From UBA685 sp049889495 (GTDB taxonomy: Bacteria > Pseudomonadota > Alphaproteobacteria > Puniceispirillales > Puniceispirillaceae), in assembly GCA_049889495.1 (NCBI GenBank), contig JBMHDH010000016.1, positions 12,762 to 76,761 on the forward strand: a DNA stretch of 64,000 bases, read 5' to 3'. Made by a program: the position numbers and the translations under genes. Positions 50,859 to 60,676 of this stretch are shown in pieces. The notes beneath the pieces are model-generated. The model was not told the DNA's origin. It worked only from the letters and a program-made list of their open reading frames with translations, and did no database searches. Each line of letters opens with the position of its first letter. The stretch's first letter is position 1.

Positions 50859-53642
50859 CTATTGCGTCAGATATCTTGCGATTAGCTGATCTGTGAGGGT
50901 TTTAACGGCCTGCTGTTTTTCACAATAGATTTCATAAGCGGCCTGATAGTCAGTCTCTCCCATCGCATCACATAATGCTTTTTGGAAAAAGGCAGGTGGG
51001 ACAGCCTCACTCGTTGGGAATTTCATAATGGCCACCAACATGGACAAATGTTGGTAATGGGCCATCATTGTGGTGATGTTTGAGTTGGCCTGTTCTGTAT
51101 CTTCCAAAAGCGCTTGGCAAAATCCACAATCAATCAGCCCGCCTGGTCGTTTTTTCATCTCCCATAGGCCATAGGCGTGATCAGCAAGCCGCGTGCGCAG
51201 TAATTGCGCATCATTGGCAAGGGCGGCTTTGTCGAGCGGGGCAGCTTTAATTTCAGATAAGTTGGATAAGATGCCATCATAGAGAGCAGAGGTGGGCTTA
51301 GCCTCACCGCTGATCAGATCCAAATCAAGTAATCGCGCTTTGTGATAGGCTAAAATTTCAAAAGGCCATGCTTTATCAGTTACATAAGATTGCCAGCTTG
51401 ATATATGGCTTGCAATCGGCCCTGAACTGCCATCAGGGCGAAGACGTGTATCAAGCTGGAACAACACGCCTTCTTGGGTGCGCGCTGTGGTCCAGCTAAT
51501 AAATTTCTGTGTTAATCTTTGATAATAATGGGCCAAAGATAAGGGGCGCGGCCCATCCGATTGGGAGTGCCAATCCCCATCATATAAAAATACCAGATCA
51601 ATATCCGATGCGGTTGTCAGTTGCCGTTCACCAGCACGCCCCACCAAAATTATGGCAAAGCTGCTATTGTCTATGGTGCCATGTTGGGCCTCAAATTCTG
51701 TTTTGGCAATCTGCAAGGTTGCCGCAAGACAGCTATCTGCCAATTGGCTTAAATAATGATGGGCAGTATCAGGCGTTGCACTGATGGTCAGGATGTGAAC
51801 CTCGGCACGAAAGCGGCATTCTCTGGCAAAGCGTCTGATGATATCAAGCTGTGTTTCAACCGTTTTGCCCTTAATTTGTTTTGCGATTTCATCTGAAAAA
51901 TCAACATGATCTGTCAAAGGCACAAAAAAGCTTTCATCAAGCATCTGTTCAAAAATAACGGGGTTTTTACTGAGATCTTGGATCAAATCTGGTGCGGTTA
52001 AGGCCAGATGGCTGATTAAGTCAATCAGGCTAGGATGATGGTTCAGCAATGAAAAAAATGAAACACCAGCTGGCAGGGCTTCGACCAAACCAGCCAAAGC
52101 CATGAAATGATCATCTGGGGCATGACCTTTGGCGACATGATCACAAATCAAAGGCAAGAGTGATTGCAATTCATCTCTGGCTCTTTGCGACCTTGTTGCA
52201 GGGATACGGCCTGCCATCCAGCTTGCAATCACACGCATGATATCTTCGGCTCTCTCAAAGCCTTTTTCTTCTAAATAGGCATGCTGTGCGCTGTCTTCGG
52301 CTGGCCAAGCCCCTGATTGTAATGCCCCTTGATGGGCGGCAATCAGGTCTGTGATGACAGGATGGTTGGCAAATTGCTTTGTTTGATTTTGCAAGTCTGT
52401 GATGTGGGCCAGCAGAGTTTGGCTGTCGGTCATGCCAGTGAAATGTGCAAATTTCTGCATTTCTTCTTCATTTAATGGCAAGCTATAGCTTTGCGCATCT
52501 CTGATATATTGAATGCGATGTTCAATCTGCCGCCACTGATAATAGGCTGATAGGCTCATCTCAGCTTGGTCTTGTGTCAAATGACCTGCTTTTGCCAAGG
52601 CCCGCAAAGCGTCATTTGTTCGATGGGTGCGCAGGCTTGTATCCTTGCCCCCATGAAGAAGTTGCAAAAGATGGGTCATCATCTCGATATGGCGGATGCC
52701 ATAGGCCCCTTTTTTGACGTCAAACCCAAAGGCAGATGGTCCCATCGGGCTATGGGTGACCCAACTTGTCATATCTTGCAACAAACTGTAATCCAGCTGT
52801 CTGCGCCAAATAAAGGGGGTGATTGCTGTTAAAAAATCATCACCAAGCGTCCTATTTCCCGCAATCGGTCTGGCGCGTAAATAAATCGCGCGCTCCCAGC
52901 TTCTGGCAAGTGACTCATAATAAGAAATCGCCGCTTCGACAGATAAACAAATGGCGGTCGCCCCCGCATCAGGACGCAAGCGCAAATCCACACGCCAGCC
53001 AAACCCATCTTTGGTCTGTGTTTGCAAAAATTGCACCATTTGGCGGCACATTTTGACATAAGATTGTGCCATTACGGCCTGATCAAGTGCGGTGCTTTGA
53101 TAGAGGAAAATCAAATCCACATCAGACGAATAATTCAGCTCTTCAGCACCAAGCTTTCCCATCGCCAGCACCACAAAATGATCTTCATTCAGCCCGTATT
53201 TTTGACAAAGCAAAGTGACAAGATGCTGGATAGCAAAAGCCGCAATATCAGATAGGGCCTTCATCTGTGCTTGGATGGATAACCTCCCGCAGGCCTCGGC
53301 AATCGCCAGATTGAAATTGTGACGTGTGCGAAGCTGGCGGATAGCCGTCATGATTTGGGTGTCAGTTGCCGTTTGTGACAAAGCGGAAAGATAGCTTTGT
53401 TTGCAATCTTCTAAATTAGGGGTGATGTCACCTGACAAGGCGGCTGGCAAGTCAGGGGTGTATTTGTTTGCTAAAAGATGCAAATGCGGCGATGTTGCGA
53501 TAATCGCTGCTAATTGGGCAATGGCCCCTTGATCATGGTGACTGCCTGCTTTGTCTAATAAAGATGCGGCTTCCAAAAACCAGTTGGCGTTTGGACCTGT
53601 CTCATCTGGCAAGAAGGGCGGTGATAGCATGGTATCTTTCAT
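50859..53642 (-). CDS. glnE: Bifunctional glutamine synthetase adenylyltransferase/deadenylylase
   Basis: A 927-residue enzyme that adds AMP to, and removes it from, glutamine synthetase according to nitrogen status. Two nucleotidyltransferase domains are visible: one at about residue 150-175 with GAEELNYSSDVDLIFLY (DxD metal site) and one at about 655-690 with GERQLTTASDIDLVFLYD. GKTVETQLDIIRRFARECRF and RLRPDGSSGPIASH lie between and after. The KKRPGGLIDCGFCQALL C-terminal region is a further family marker. Length matches typical GlnE (930-950). It follows the MATE gene by 7 bases on the minus strand. Confidence 0.95.
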   Translation of the reverse strand: MKDTMLSPPFLPDETGPNANWFLEAASLLDKAGSHHDQGAIAQLAAIIATSPHLHLLANKYTPDLPAALSGDITPNLEDCKQSYLSALSQTATDTQIMTAIRQLRTRHNFNLAIAEACGRLSIQAQMKALSDIAAFAIQHLVTLLCQKYGLNEDHFVVLAMGKLGAEELNYSSDVDLIFLYQSTALDQAVMAQSYVKMCRQMVQFLQTQTKDGFGWRVDLRLRPDAGATAICLSVEAAISYYESLARSWERAIYLRARPIAGNRTLGDDFLTAITPFIWRRQLDYSLLQDMTSWVTHSPMGPSAFGFDVKKGAYGIRHIEMMTHLLQLLHGGKDTSLRTHRTNDALRALAKAGHLTQDQAEMSLSAYYQWRQIEHRIQYIRDAQSYSLPLNEEEMQKFAHFTGMTDSQTLLAHITDLQNQTKQFANHPVITDLIAAHQGALQSGAWPAEDSAQHAYLEEKGFERAEDIMRVIASWMAGRIPATRSQRARDELQSLLPLICDHVAKGHAPDDHFMALAGLVEALPAGVSFFSLLNHHPSLIDLISHLALTAPDLIQDLSKNPVIFEQMLDESFFVPLTDHVDFSDEIAKQIKGKTVETQLDIIRRFARECRFRAEVHILTISATPDTAHHYLSQLADSCLAATLQIAKTEFEAQHGTIDNSSFAIILVGRAGERQLTTASDIDLVFLYDGDWHSQSDGPRPLSLAHYYQRLTQKFISWTTARTQEGVLFQLDTRLRPDGSSGPIASHISSWQSYVTDKAWPFEILAYHKARLLDLDLISGEAKPTSALYDGILSNLSEIKAAPLDKAALANDAQLLRTRLADHAYGLWEMKKRPGGLIDCGFCQALLEDTEQANSNITTMMAHYQHLSMLVAIMKFPTSEAVPPAFFQKALCDAMGETDYQAAYEIYCEKQQAVKTLTDQLIARYLTQ

Positions 53643-53649
53643 GACCTTA

Positions 53650-55002
53650 TTAGCCTACAAGGATTTGCCTTCCTTTGGCAATCTGAGATAAATGCCACGC
53701 CCAACGCCATGTGGTGATCAAGGCCGCCGCACCAAGTCCAATGCCAAGCCCGCCCCAAATCGACGCTGGTCCAAAATCAAACCAAAAAGCAAAAAGATAG
53801 GCTGTGCCAATGCCCACACCCCAATAGCATAGCAACGCAATCATAGCTGGGATTTTGGTATCATTAATGCCACGCAATTTTGCACCTGCGATGATTTGCA
53901 AACCATCAAATAGTTGGAATAAGCCGACAAAGAATAACATGGCCACCACAAAAGGAAGTGTGGCATCATAATTGGGATCTTCTTCTGTAATGAAAAAGCC
54001 TGTTAACCAGTCAGGGAATAGCAATAAAATCGCTGTCATGGGCACAGCGATTATCAAACCCAATATATGCGCTGACCAGCCCGCTTTGCCAACATCTGAT
54101 ACCGAATTTTCACCAGCCGCGCGCCCCACCAATATAGCCGCTGCTTGAGAGATACCAAGCGGCACCATAAAGGCAATGGCCGCGATCTGGTTGCTAATGC
54201 CTGCTGCGGCAAGAGGCGCTGTGCCAAATGTGCCAATCATGAAACCAGCCACCACGAACATGCCTGTTTCTGATAACACAATCACAGCATTGGGAATGCC
54301 AAGCCTGATTATGCGCGCCATCAATCCAAAATCAATGCGCCAAAGCCTTGTGAAAAGCTGGAATTGACGGAATTCAGGATGAAATCTGACATAACATGCC
54401 ATCATCACATTCATCATCAAATAGCTAAATAGGGTCGCAATGGCAATGCCATCTAGCCCTAGCGCAGGCACCCCAAGACCCCCTTTGGAAAATAAGGGAT
54501 TTAACACTATATTCATCCCAAGCCCGCTTAGGGTAACAATCAATTGAATGGTGGTTTTTTGATTGCCAATCACGAAAAAGCGAAACACCAAAAATAAGAA
54601 GAATAGGGGCATGGACAAGGCTGTCCAAAGCAAAAAGCCAGTGGCATTTTGGGCCACATCTGCGCCTTGTCCTAATAGGGTCAAAATCGGCGCCCCATAA
54701 ATCACAAGCGGAATGAATAACAACCCAAGTGCCATCGCAATAACCAAGCCTTGGCGAAATGTGCGGCGTGCTTCGCCAAGGTCTTTTTTGCCAATGGCCT
54801 GTGCGATCAAAGGCGCGATTACGGCTGTTAGCCCCAAAAAGAAAAAATAAAGCGGCTGGTAATACCGAATGGCAAGCGATCCTGATGCCAGATCAAAAAC
54901 GGATAATTGCCCCATCATCATGATATCGGTGGTCATAATGCCAATGGACGCCAATTGCGAGCCAACCAATGGCACCGTGATCATGGCCAATTTCTTGATC
55001 AT
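53650..55002 (-). CDS. MATE-family efflux transporter
   Basis: A protein of about 450 residues with twelve hydrophobic helices and the MATE repeat structure. ITVPLVGSQLASIGIMTTDIMMMGQLS is the family helix-one region, QAIGKKDLGEARRTFRQGLV the first repeat motif, and VGRAAGENSVSDVGKAGWS the second. MATE proteins export cationic compounds using sodium or proton gradients. I chose ATG 55002: starts at 55074 or 55119 would add an arginine-rich stretch and a thirteenth hydrophobic segment, unusual in this family. None of the three has a good ribosome site. It is upstream of glnE with 7 bases between, so the two are probably co-transcribed. Confidence 0.83.
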   Translation of the reverse strand: MIKKLAMITVPLVGSQLASIGIMTTDIMMMGQLSVFDLASGSLAIRYYQPLYFFFLGLTAVIAPLIAQAIGKKDLGEARRTFRQGLVIAMALGLLFIPLVIYGAPILTLLGQGADVAQNATGFLLWTALSMPLFFLFLVFRFFVIGNQKTTIQLIVTLSGLGMNIVLNPLFSKGGLGVPALGLDGIAIATLFSYLMMNVMMACYVRFHPEFRQFQLFTRLWRIDFGLMARIIRLGIPNAVIVLSETGMFVVAGFMIGTFGTAPLAAAGISNQIAAIAFMVPLGISQAAAILVGRAAGENSVSDVGKAGWSAHILGLIIAVPMTAILLLFPDWLTGFFITEEDPNYDATLPFVVAMLFFVGLFQLFDGLQIIAGAKLRGINDTKIPAMIALLCYWGVGIGTAYLFAFWFDFGPASIWGGLGIGLGAAALITTWRWAWHLSQIAKGRQILVG

Positions 55003-55318
55003 GGCAGAAGAGACAAAATGCGAGGGGATATAAAATAGTGACAAAGCAAACCAAGGGAAAAAAGAAAGGATCATGCAACGCCCGTCTCGTCTTAAGCGGG
55101 TTAGTCTTGAGCGGGGCATTTAAACTGGACATTACCTGATTGCAAGCCTATAGCATAGTGCCAAAAGTCACCGTGATATTTGCATTTTGAAAATGGGACT
55201 GGCTATCATCCATTTACAGCGAAATTACGTAATAAAATCGTAGATCACAAATGCGGCAAAGCGCTCTGATTTCTAACGAATTTGGTTGCTAGCCGTTGCC
55301 TGTGATGATGCGGATTCC

Positions 55319-55339
55319 AAACGCGTTTCAAATTTGAAA
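55319..55339. promoter_or_regulatory. Two overlapping palindromes upstream of the RND pump genes
   Basis: AAACGCGTTT (55319-55328) and TTTCAAATTTGAAA (55326-55339) are both perfect palindromes and share three bases; the second ends 25 bases before the fusion-protein start. A third, ATTACGTAAT (55224-55233), lies further upstream. The position over a likely promoter suggests repressor binding; no regulator gene is adjacent. Confidence 0.5.
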
Positions 55340-55364
55340 AAAGCAGAATAAACCGAGGATAGAT

Positions 55365-56534
55365 ATGATTAAGAAAATCATCATTGCTTTTCTGACGAAG
55401 GGCCTGCCTGCCATTATTGTATTTGGCGGCTTTATAGGCCTATTTAACTATCTTGTGGCAACCAAGCCGCAAGTGGCTTCAGAACCAGCCAAGCCTCAGA
55501 TTTGGACTGTGAAAGATGTGCTTGTCAGCAACGCCACCGCAACACCTGTTGAAACCGCCTATGGCACGGTTGTGGCATCACGCCAAGCTGATTTGCGCTT
55601 TTCGGTGCAAGGTGAGGTAAATTGGATTTCTGACAAAGTGCGTAATGGTGCCTTTGTTGAAAAAGGGGACGAGATTGCGCGCCTTGATACCACCCGTTAT
55701 CAGCTTGCGCTAGATGAGGTGCGCGCCCAAATTTCAGGTGAACAAGCCCAATTGAAATCTTTAGAAAAGCAACTAGAATTGCGCCAAAAGACCCTTGCCA
55801 GAACAAAAAGAATGGCCCAGCAAAATGTGGTGTCTGATGCCAATCTTGATGATGCTGAATTAGCGGTCGCTGTCACCGAAGGGCAGGTCATCGCCACCCA
55901 ATCACGTATCGGACAATTGCGTGTGGCAGAGCGCGCGCGTCAAAAAGATATCTCTGATTCACAGCTTTTCGCGCCATTTAGCGGCACATTATCAGATGTG
56001 AATATCGGGCTTGGTCAAATCGCGTCTGCGTCTGTGCCGATTGCCAAAATCACAGATCAATCCTCGCTTGAAGTGCCTTTTGTTGCCAAAGCTGAGATTT
56101 ATGCCAATGCCCCACAACTTTTGGGACAGACGGTAACTGTGACATGGCAATCAGGGGCCAGAGACGTGGCAACTGCCAAAGCCTTTATCGCCAGAACCAA
56201 TGCAGAACTTGATAAAATCGATGGGGGCGGGCGCCTTTACGCAGAATTAATCGATGCTGAAAATTCAGCGATCCGCCCTGGTGCCTTTGTCAAAGTGTCT
56301 TTCATTGGCCGCTCTTTTGACAATGTCGCAACGATCCCAGAAGAAGCGTTATTTGGGGATCAATTTGTTTATATCAATGATAATGGTGTGGCGCGGGAAC
56401 AGGCTGTGGACGTGGTATGGCGTGCCCCTGGTGCGGTGTATGTATCAGGGCTTGCTGATAATACGAGGCTGATTGCAACACGCCTGCCAGGCATTGGTGA
56501 CGGTGTGCGCGTGCGCACAGCAAGCCCACAATAA
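55365..56534 (+). CDS. RND efflux membrane fusion protein
   Basis: A 389-residue periplasmic adaptor. Residues about 12-32 are a membrane anchor with no lipobox. The family's barrel and hairpin parts follow: RQADLRFSVQGEVNWISDKV, a coiled-coil hairpin (QISGEQAQLKSLEKQLELRQ, about 105-175), then LFAPFSGTLSDVNIGLGQIA. The beta-barrel and membrane-proximal domains fill the C-terminus. The RND pump gene starts 30 bases after its stop. ACCGAGGATAG precedes the ATG. No outer-membrane channel gene is nearby. Confidence 0.9.
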   Translation: MIKKIIIAFLTKGLPAIIVFGGFIGLFNYLVATKPQVASEPAKPQIWTVKDVLVSNATATPVETAYGTVVASRQADLRFSVQGEVNWISDKVRNGAFVEKGDEIARLDTTRYQLALDEVRAQISGEQAQLKSLEKQLELRQKTLARTKRMAQQNVVSDANLDDAELAVAVTEGQVIATQSRIGQLRVAERARQKDISDSQLFAPFSGTLSDVNIGLGQIASASVPIAKITDQSSLEVPFVAKAEIYANAPQLLGQTVTVTWQSGARDVATAKAFIARTNAELDKIDGGGRLYAELIDAENSAIRPGAFVKVSFIGRSFDNVATIPEEALFGDQFVYINDNGVAREQAVDVVWRAPGAVYVSGLADNTRLIATRLPGIGDGVRVRTASPQ

Positions 56535-56564
56535 ATACGATTATTGTAAGGAAGGCTCTTTATC

Positions 56565-59500
56565 ATGTTTTCGTCAATGATTGAATTTTTTGCCCGTCAT
56601 AAGACAGCAGCCAATATCGTGATGGTGGTGATGCTGGTCACAGGGGTGATTTCAGCAGATCGGCTTAACCGTCAATTTTTCCCTGATGTCGATGTCGAAA
56701 TTGTAGCGGTATCTGTGATTTGGTCAGGTGCAACGGCAGAAGATGTAGACAGCAATATCGTTCAGCCACTTGAACCTGAATTGCGCACCATTGCCAATGT
56801 CAAAAAAGTATCGTCAAGCTCTTTTGAAGGCATTGCGCAAACCCAAGTGGAATTTGTGTTTGGCACAGATATGCAAAAAGCCTTGGCTGATGTCGAAGCG
56901 GCTGTCGGGCAAGTGGATTTTCCCAAAGATGCCGAAGCACCAAAAGTGGTGAAAGGCGAATTTTATGACACCATTTCCCGTGTCGTGCTTTATGGCCCAA
57001 TTCCGCTAGACTCCTTGCGTTATTATGCCAAATCCATCAAAGAAGATTTGTTGCAAATTGGGGTGGATAAGGTCGAAGTGCTTGGTCTGCCTGATGAAGA
57101 AATTCTGATTGAGGTCAATGAAGCCGAATTGGCACGTTTGGGGCTGACGATTGATACAATTGCGGCCTCTATTGCTGCGGTATCTGTGGATGTGCCAGCA
57201 GGTCGTTTTGCAGATGGCGCGCTTCGTGTGCGCTCGCTTGGCTTGCGTAAAAGCGCGAATGAATATCGTGATATTGAAATTCTAGCAAGACCAGATGGCA
57301 GTCGTGTGTTGCTTGGCGATGTCGCAGTGATTACCGATACCATCGCAGATCCTGCCACCTTGCAATATTACCGTGGCATGCCAGCGGTGGAATTGCATGT
57401 GCAACGTGGCAAAACCTCAGATTCTTTGACTGTTAACCAGCTGGTACAAGATTATATTTCTGAAAAACAACGCGAATTGCCAGAAAATCTATCATTGCAA
57501 CAACATGATGTGGCGGCGGTTTTAATCTCTGAACGCATCAGCTTGATGGTCGAAAATGGCCTTGGTGGTCTTGTCATTGTGATGGCTGTTCTCTTCGCCT
57601 TTTTATCTGGGCGTGTGGCTTTTTGGGTTGCAGCTGGCATTCCCGTTGCGTTTTTGGCCACTTTTTCGGTGATGCTGATCTCAGGGCAATCCATCAATAT
57701 GATCTCGCTATTTGGTTTGATCATGGCACTTGGGATTGTGGTGGATGATGCGATTGTGATCGGCGAACATGCCGAATATTTGCGTCAAAAACGTAATTTG
57801 CCCATTGCAGATGCCTCTGTGCTGGCTGCCAAACGTATGGGGCCACCTGTGATATCAGCGATGCTTACAACGGTTGCGGCCTTTTTGCCATTATTTATGG
57901 TGAAAGGCATTATTGGCGTTATTATTGGGGCCATTCCCGCAGTGGTCTGTGCGGTGCTGGTGGCTTCCTTGCTGGAATGTTTCTTTATCTTGCCAGCGCA
58001 TTTGGCGCATTATGGCGCGTCAAAAATGAAAGAGCCATCTTGGTTTAGACGAAATTTTGACGCTGGGTTTAATTACCTGCGCGATCGGATTTTTTACAAA
58101 ATTGTATTGGCATCTTTCCGTTTCCGTTATGTGACATTTGCTTTTGCTTTTGGGTTGTTAATCTTTGCCGTTGGTATGATGGCAGGTGGACGGGTGAATT
58201 TCGTCTTTTTCTCGGCGCCAGAAGCAGACAGGGTCTTTGCCAATGTTACAATGGCATCTGGATCGACCAGAACACAGACTTTGACCATGCTAGAAGAAGT
58301 CGAACGGGCTCTTGATCAGGTCGAAGACGATTTGACACCAAATGGCGAGACATTGATCTCTTTTGCTTATTCAAAGATTGGTGGCACATTTACAGGTGAT
58401 CCTGGCACGCCAACAGGGGGGGCAAATGAATTGCTGGCTGGTATGGTGATTGAATTGATCACAGCGGATCAGCGCAATGTACGTGTCACAGAATTTGTTG
58501 ATGCTTTGCGGGCAGAAATTCAGCCTATGCCAGGCCTTGAAAGAATTCTTGTCAGAGCCCCAACAGGGGGGCCTCCTGGTCGTGAATTTGACTTGCGGCT
58601 AATGGGGGATGATCTGGAAATGCTGAAGCAATCAGCCTTTGAGATCACGCAATTGGTGGATGCCATCCCAGGCACCACTGATATTGATGATAATCTGGAT
58701 TATGGCGCTGAAGAACGCATTATTCGCTTAACCTCTTTTGGCAGATCACTTGGCTTTACGGTCGCGTCCGTTGGTCAGCAAGTGCGTGCCGCCCTTGATG
58801 GCAGTGTGGTCAAACGTTTCCCACGTGGTGATGAAGAAGTGACAGTGCGTTTGTCTTTGTCACGAGATGAGACCACCACAGATAGCCTTGGCAATTTGCG
58901 TCTTATCACACCACAAGGCACCTATGTTGATTTGGCAGATGTGGCCACGGTTGAACCGCGGCTTGGCTTCAGTGTGGTCCGCCGTCAAGATGGATTCCGC
59001 GAAGTGGCAATCCAAGGTGATCTTGATGATAAAATCATCAACACTACACAAGCCAAAGAGGCAATCCTAGCCGAAGGGCTTGAGGAAACTGTCTCATCAC
59101 AAGGGTTGCGTTATCGCTTTGATGGACGTGATCAAGAACAAGGTGAAGCTTTCGCTGATATGTCCACAGGTGGCACCTTAGCTTTGATTTGCATTTATGT
59201 GATATTGGCTTGGGTATTCTCCAGCTGGGCCAGACCATTTGCGGTTATGATCATGATCCCCTTTGGCCTGATTGGCGCGGTAATTGGCCATTATGTGATG
59301 GGTCTGTCGATGAATATTTTATCGATGTTCGCGCTGGTTGCGCTGTCAGGGATTGTTGTGAATAACTCGATTATCTTGGTGGCCACCATTGACCGACGGC
59401 TTGAAGAGCTTGGCGGGGATTTTGAAACAGCGGTGGTATCAGGTGCCACAGATCGATTGCGGCCTGTCTTATTGACCTCTATGACCACAATTGGCGGTTT

Positions 59501-59696
59501 GTCAACTTTGATGTTTGAAACCTCGCTTCAGGCGCAATTCTTGATCCCAATGGCAACCACCTTGGTGTTTGGTTTGGCAGTGACCACTGCGCTTGTTTTA
59601 TTCTTGGTTCCTGCGACTTTGGGCATTGGTCATGATATTGGCCGTGTTGTGAAAGCGATTTTATCACCTTTCCAAAGGTTGTTATCGCGCGGCTAG
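56565..59696 (+). CDS. RND-family efflux pump, inner-membrane subunit
   Basis: A 1043-residue proton-driven exporter with the twelve-helix, two-loop RND layout. IEFFARHKTAANIVMVVMLV is the first helix region, and LIMALGIVVDDAIVIGEHAE contains the paired aspartates of the proton relay in helix four. LFALVALSGIVVNNSIILVAT-type sequence marks the matching helix in the second half (about residue 925). The pore loop regions (residues about 40-330 and 550-860) are of normal length. It belongs to the HAE1/AcrB-like group. Substrates are unknown. It ends 58 bases before the RlmE start. Confidence 0.92.
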   Translation: MFSSMIEFFARHKTAANIVMVVMLVTGVISADRLNRQFFPDVDVEIVAVSVIWSGATAEDVDSNIVQPLEPELRTIANVKKVSSSSFEGIAQTQVEFVFGTDMQKALADVEAAVGQVDFPKDAEAPKVVKGEFYDTISRVVLYGPIPLDSLRYYAKSIKEDLLQIGVDKVEVLGLPDEEILIEVNEAELARLGLTIDTIAASIAAVSVDVPAGRFADGALRVRSLGLRKSANEYRDIEILARPDGSRVLLGDVAVITDTIADPATLQYYRGMPAVELHVQRGKTSDSLTVNQLVQDYISEKQRELPENLSLQQHDVAAVLISERISLMVENGLGGLVIVMAVLFAFLSGRVAFWVAAGIPVAFLATFSVMLISGQSINMISLFGLIMALGIVVDDAIVIGEHAEYLRQKRNLPIADASVLAAKRMGPPVISAMLTTVAAFLPLFMVKGIIGVIIGAIPAVVCAVLVASLLECFFILPAHLAHYGASKMKEPSWFRRNFDAGFNYLRDRIFYKIVLASFRFRYVTFAFAFGLLIFAVGMMAGGRVNFVFFSAPEADRVFANVTMASGSTRTQTLTMLEEVERALDQVEDDLTPNGETLISFAYSKIGGTFTGDPGTPTGGANELLAGMVIELITADQRNVRVTEFVDALRAEIQPMPGLERILVRAPTGGPPGREFDLRLMGDDLEMLKQSAFEITQLVDAIPGTTDIDDNLDYGAEERIIRLTSFGRSLGFTVASVGQQVRAALDGSVVKRFPRGDEEVTVRLSLSRDETTTDSLGNLRLITPQGTYVDLADVATVEPRLGFSVVRRQDGFREVAIQGDLDDKIINTTQAKEAILAEGLEETVSSQGLRYRFDGRDQEQGEAFADMSTGGTLALICIYVILAWVFSSWARPFAVMIMIPFGLIGAVIGHYVMGLSMNILSMFALVALSGIVVNNSIILVATIDRRLEELGGDFETAVVSGATDRLRPVLLTSMTTIGGLSTLMFETSLQAQFLIPMATTLVFGLAVTTALVLFLVPATLGIGHDIGRVVKAILSPFQRLLSRG

Positions 59697-59742
59697 TCCC
59701 TTATGCTATAGCAAGCAGGCATTTTGTCTGCTGGCTATGGTC

Positions 59743-59748
59743 AAGGAG
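59743..59748 (+). promoter_or_regulatory. Shine-Dalgarno site that fixes a GTG start for rlmE
   Basis: AAGGAG sits six bases before GTG 59755 and falls inside the longer frame from ATG 59737, so translation most likely starts at GTG. Confidence 0.8.
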
Positions 59749-59754
59749 AGACAG

Positions 59755-60543
59755 GTGAGCAGGCAACGTCGGTCATCAGGTGGTGGCGCAAAGGGTGAAA
59801 AAGGCAGTTCAGGGCGGTCCTATCGCGGGCATGCTGGCCTGACCATGCGGCCGCGCAATATGCGGTCTCGCAAATCGTCATCTAACAGGTGGATTGAACG
59901 TCAATTAAATGACCCTTATGTGCAAGAAACACATCGTCGGGGCTTGCGATCTCGTGCGGCAATTAAGCTTGAACAAATCGAAGACAGATACCCCTTTTTG
60001 CGCCCGCATCAACGTGTGGTGGATTTAGGCTGTGCGCCAGGGGGCTGGCTTCAGGTGGCCTCTGAGAAAATCAAATTAAACAAAAATCAAGGTGCGGCTT
60101 TGGTCGGGATTGATTTGCTTGAAACAGATCCGATTGGCGGGGCGCAAATTTTGGTTGGCGATATCACTGAGCCTGAGATGTTACAAGCTGTACATGATGC
60201 CATTGAAGGTAAAGCAGATGTGGTGATGTCTGATATGGCAGCAGCCACCACAGGCCATCGTGCCACAGATCATTTGCGCACCATGGGCTTGCTAGAAGTG
60301 GCACTTGATTTTGCTATTCAAATTTTAACACCAGGTGGCACCTTTTTGGCAAAGGCCTTTCGGGGCGGGGCTGAAAAGCCTTTAATGGATTTGTTACATG
60401 CGCATTTTGAAAAAGTGCGTCACATCAAACCACCTGCTAGCCGTGCTGAATCTGTTGAAACCTATTTGCTTGCCTCTGGTTTTAAAATGCCAGATGACCA
60501 CGCTACTATCGCCTCATCACAAACCCCATCAGATGCTGACTAA
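59755..60543 (+). CDS. rlmE: 23S rRNA 2'-O-methyltransferase RlmE (FtsJ)
   Basis: A 262-residue SAM-dependent methyltransferase that modifies U2552 of 23S rRNA during large-subunit maturation. The K-D-K-E catalytic set of the family is visible: lysine in SRAAIKLEQI, aspartate in VMSDMAAATTGHRATDHLR, lysine in FLAKAFRGG and glutamate in ESVETYLLASGF. VVDLGCAPGGWLQVASEKI is the cofactor site. The N-terminal 40 residues are rich in arginine and serine and longer than in E. coli RlmE, which may help RNA binding. The GTG start is set by AAGGAG at 59743. Confidence 0.93.
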   Translation: MSRQRRSSGGGAKGEKGSSGRSYRGHAGLTMRPRNMRSRKSSSNRWIERQLNDPYVQETHRRGLRSRAAIKLEQIEDRYPFLRPHQRVVDLGCAPGGWLQVASEKIKLNKNQGAALVGIDLLETDPIGGAQILVGDITEPEMLQAVHDAIEGKADVVMSDMAAATTGHRATDHLRTMGLLEVALDFAIQILTPGGTFLAKAFRGGAEKPLMDLLHAHFEKVRHIKPPASRAESVETYLLASGFKMPDDHATIASSQTPSDAD

Positions 60544-60676
60544 GGTTTTTTGTGCGAAGCTGAACAGCATGACGCAAAAATGCCTAGGCGAAACCAAGAA
60601 ATAAATGTATAAGACAGTGCCAACTGTACCATTTTAGCGGCTCTGTATCAGGCAGGACCAGAAAGGCAGTGGCACT

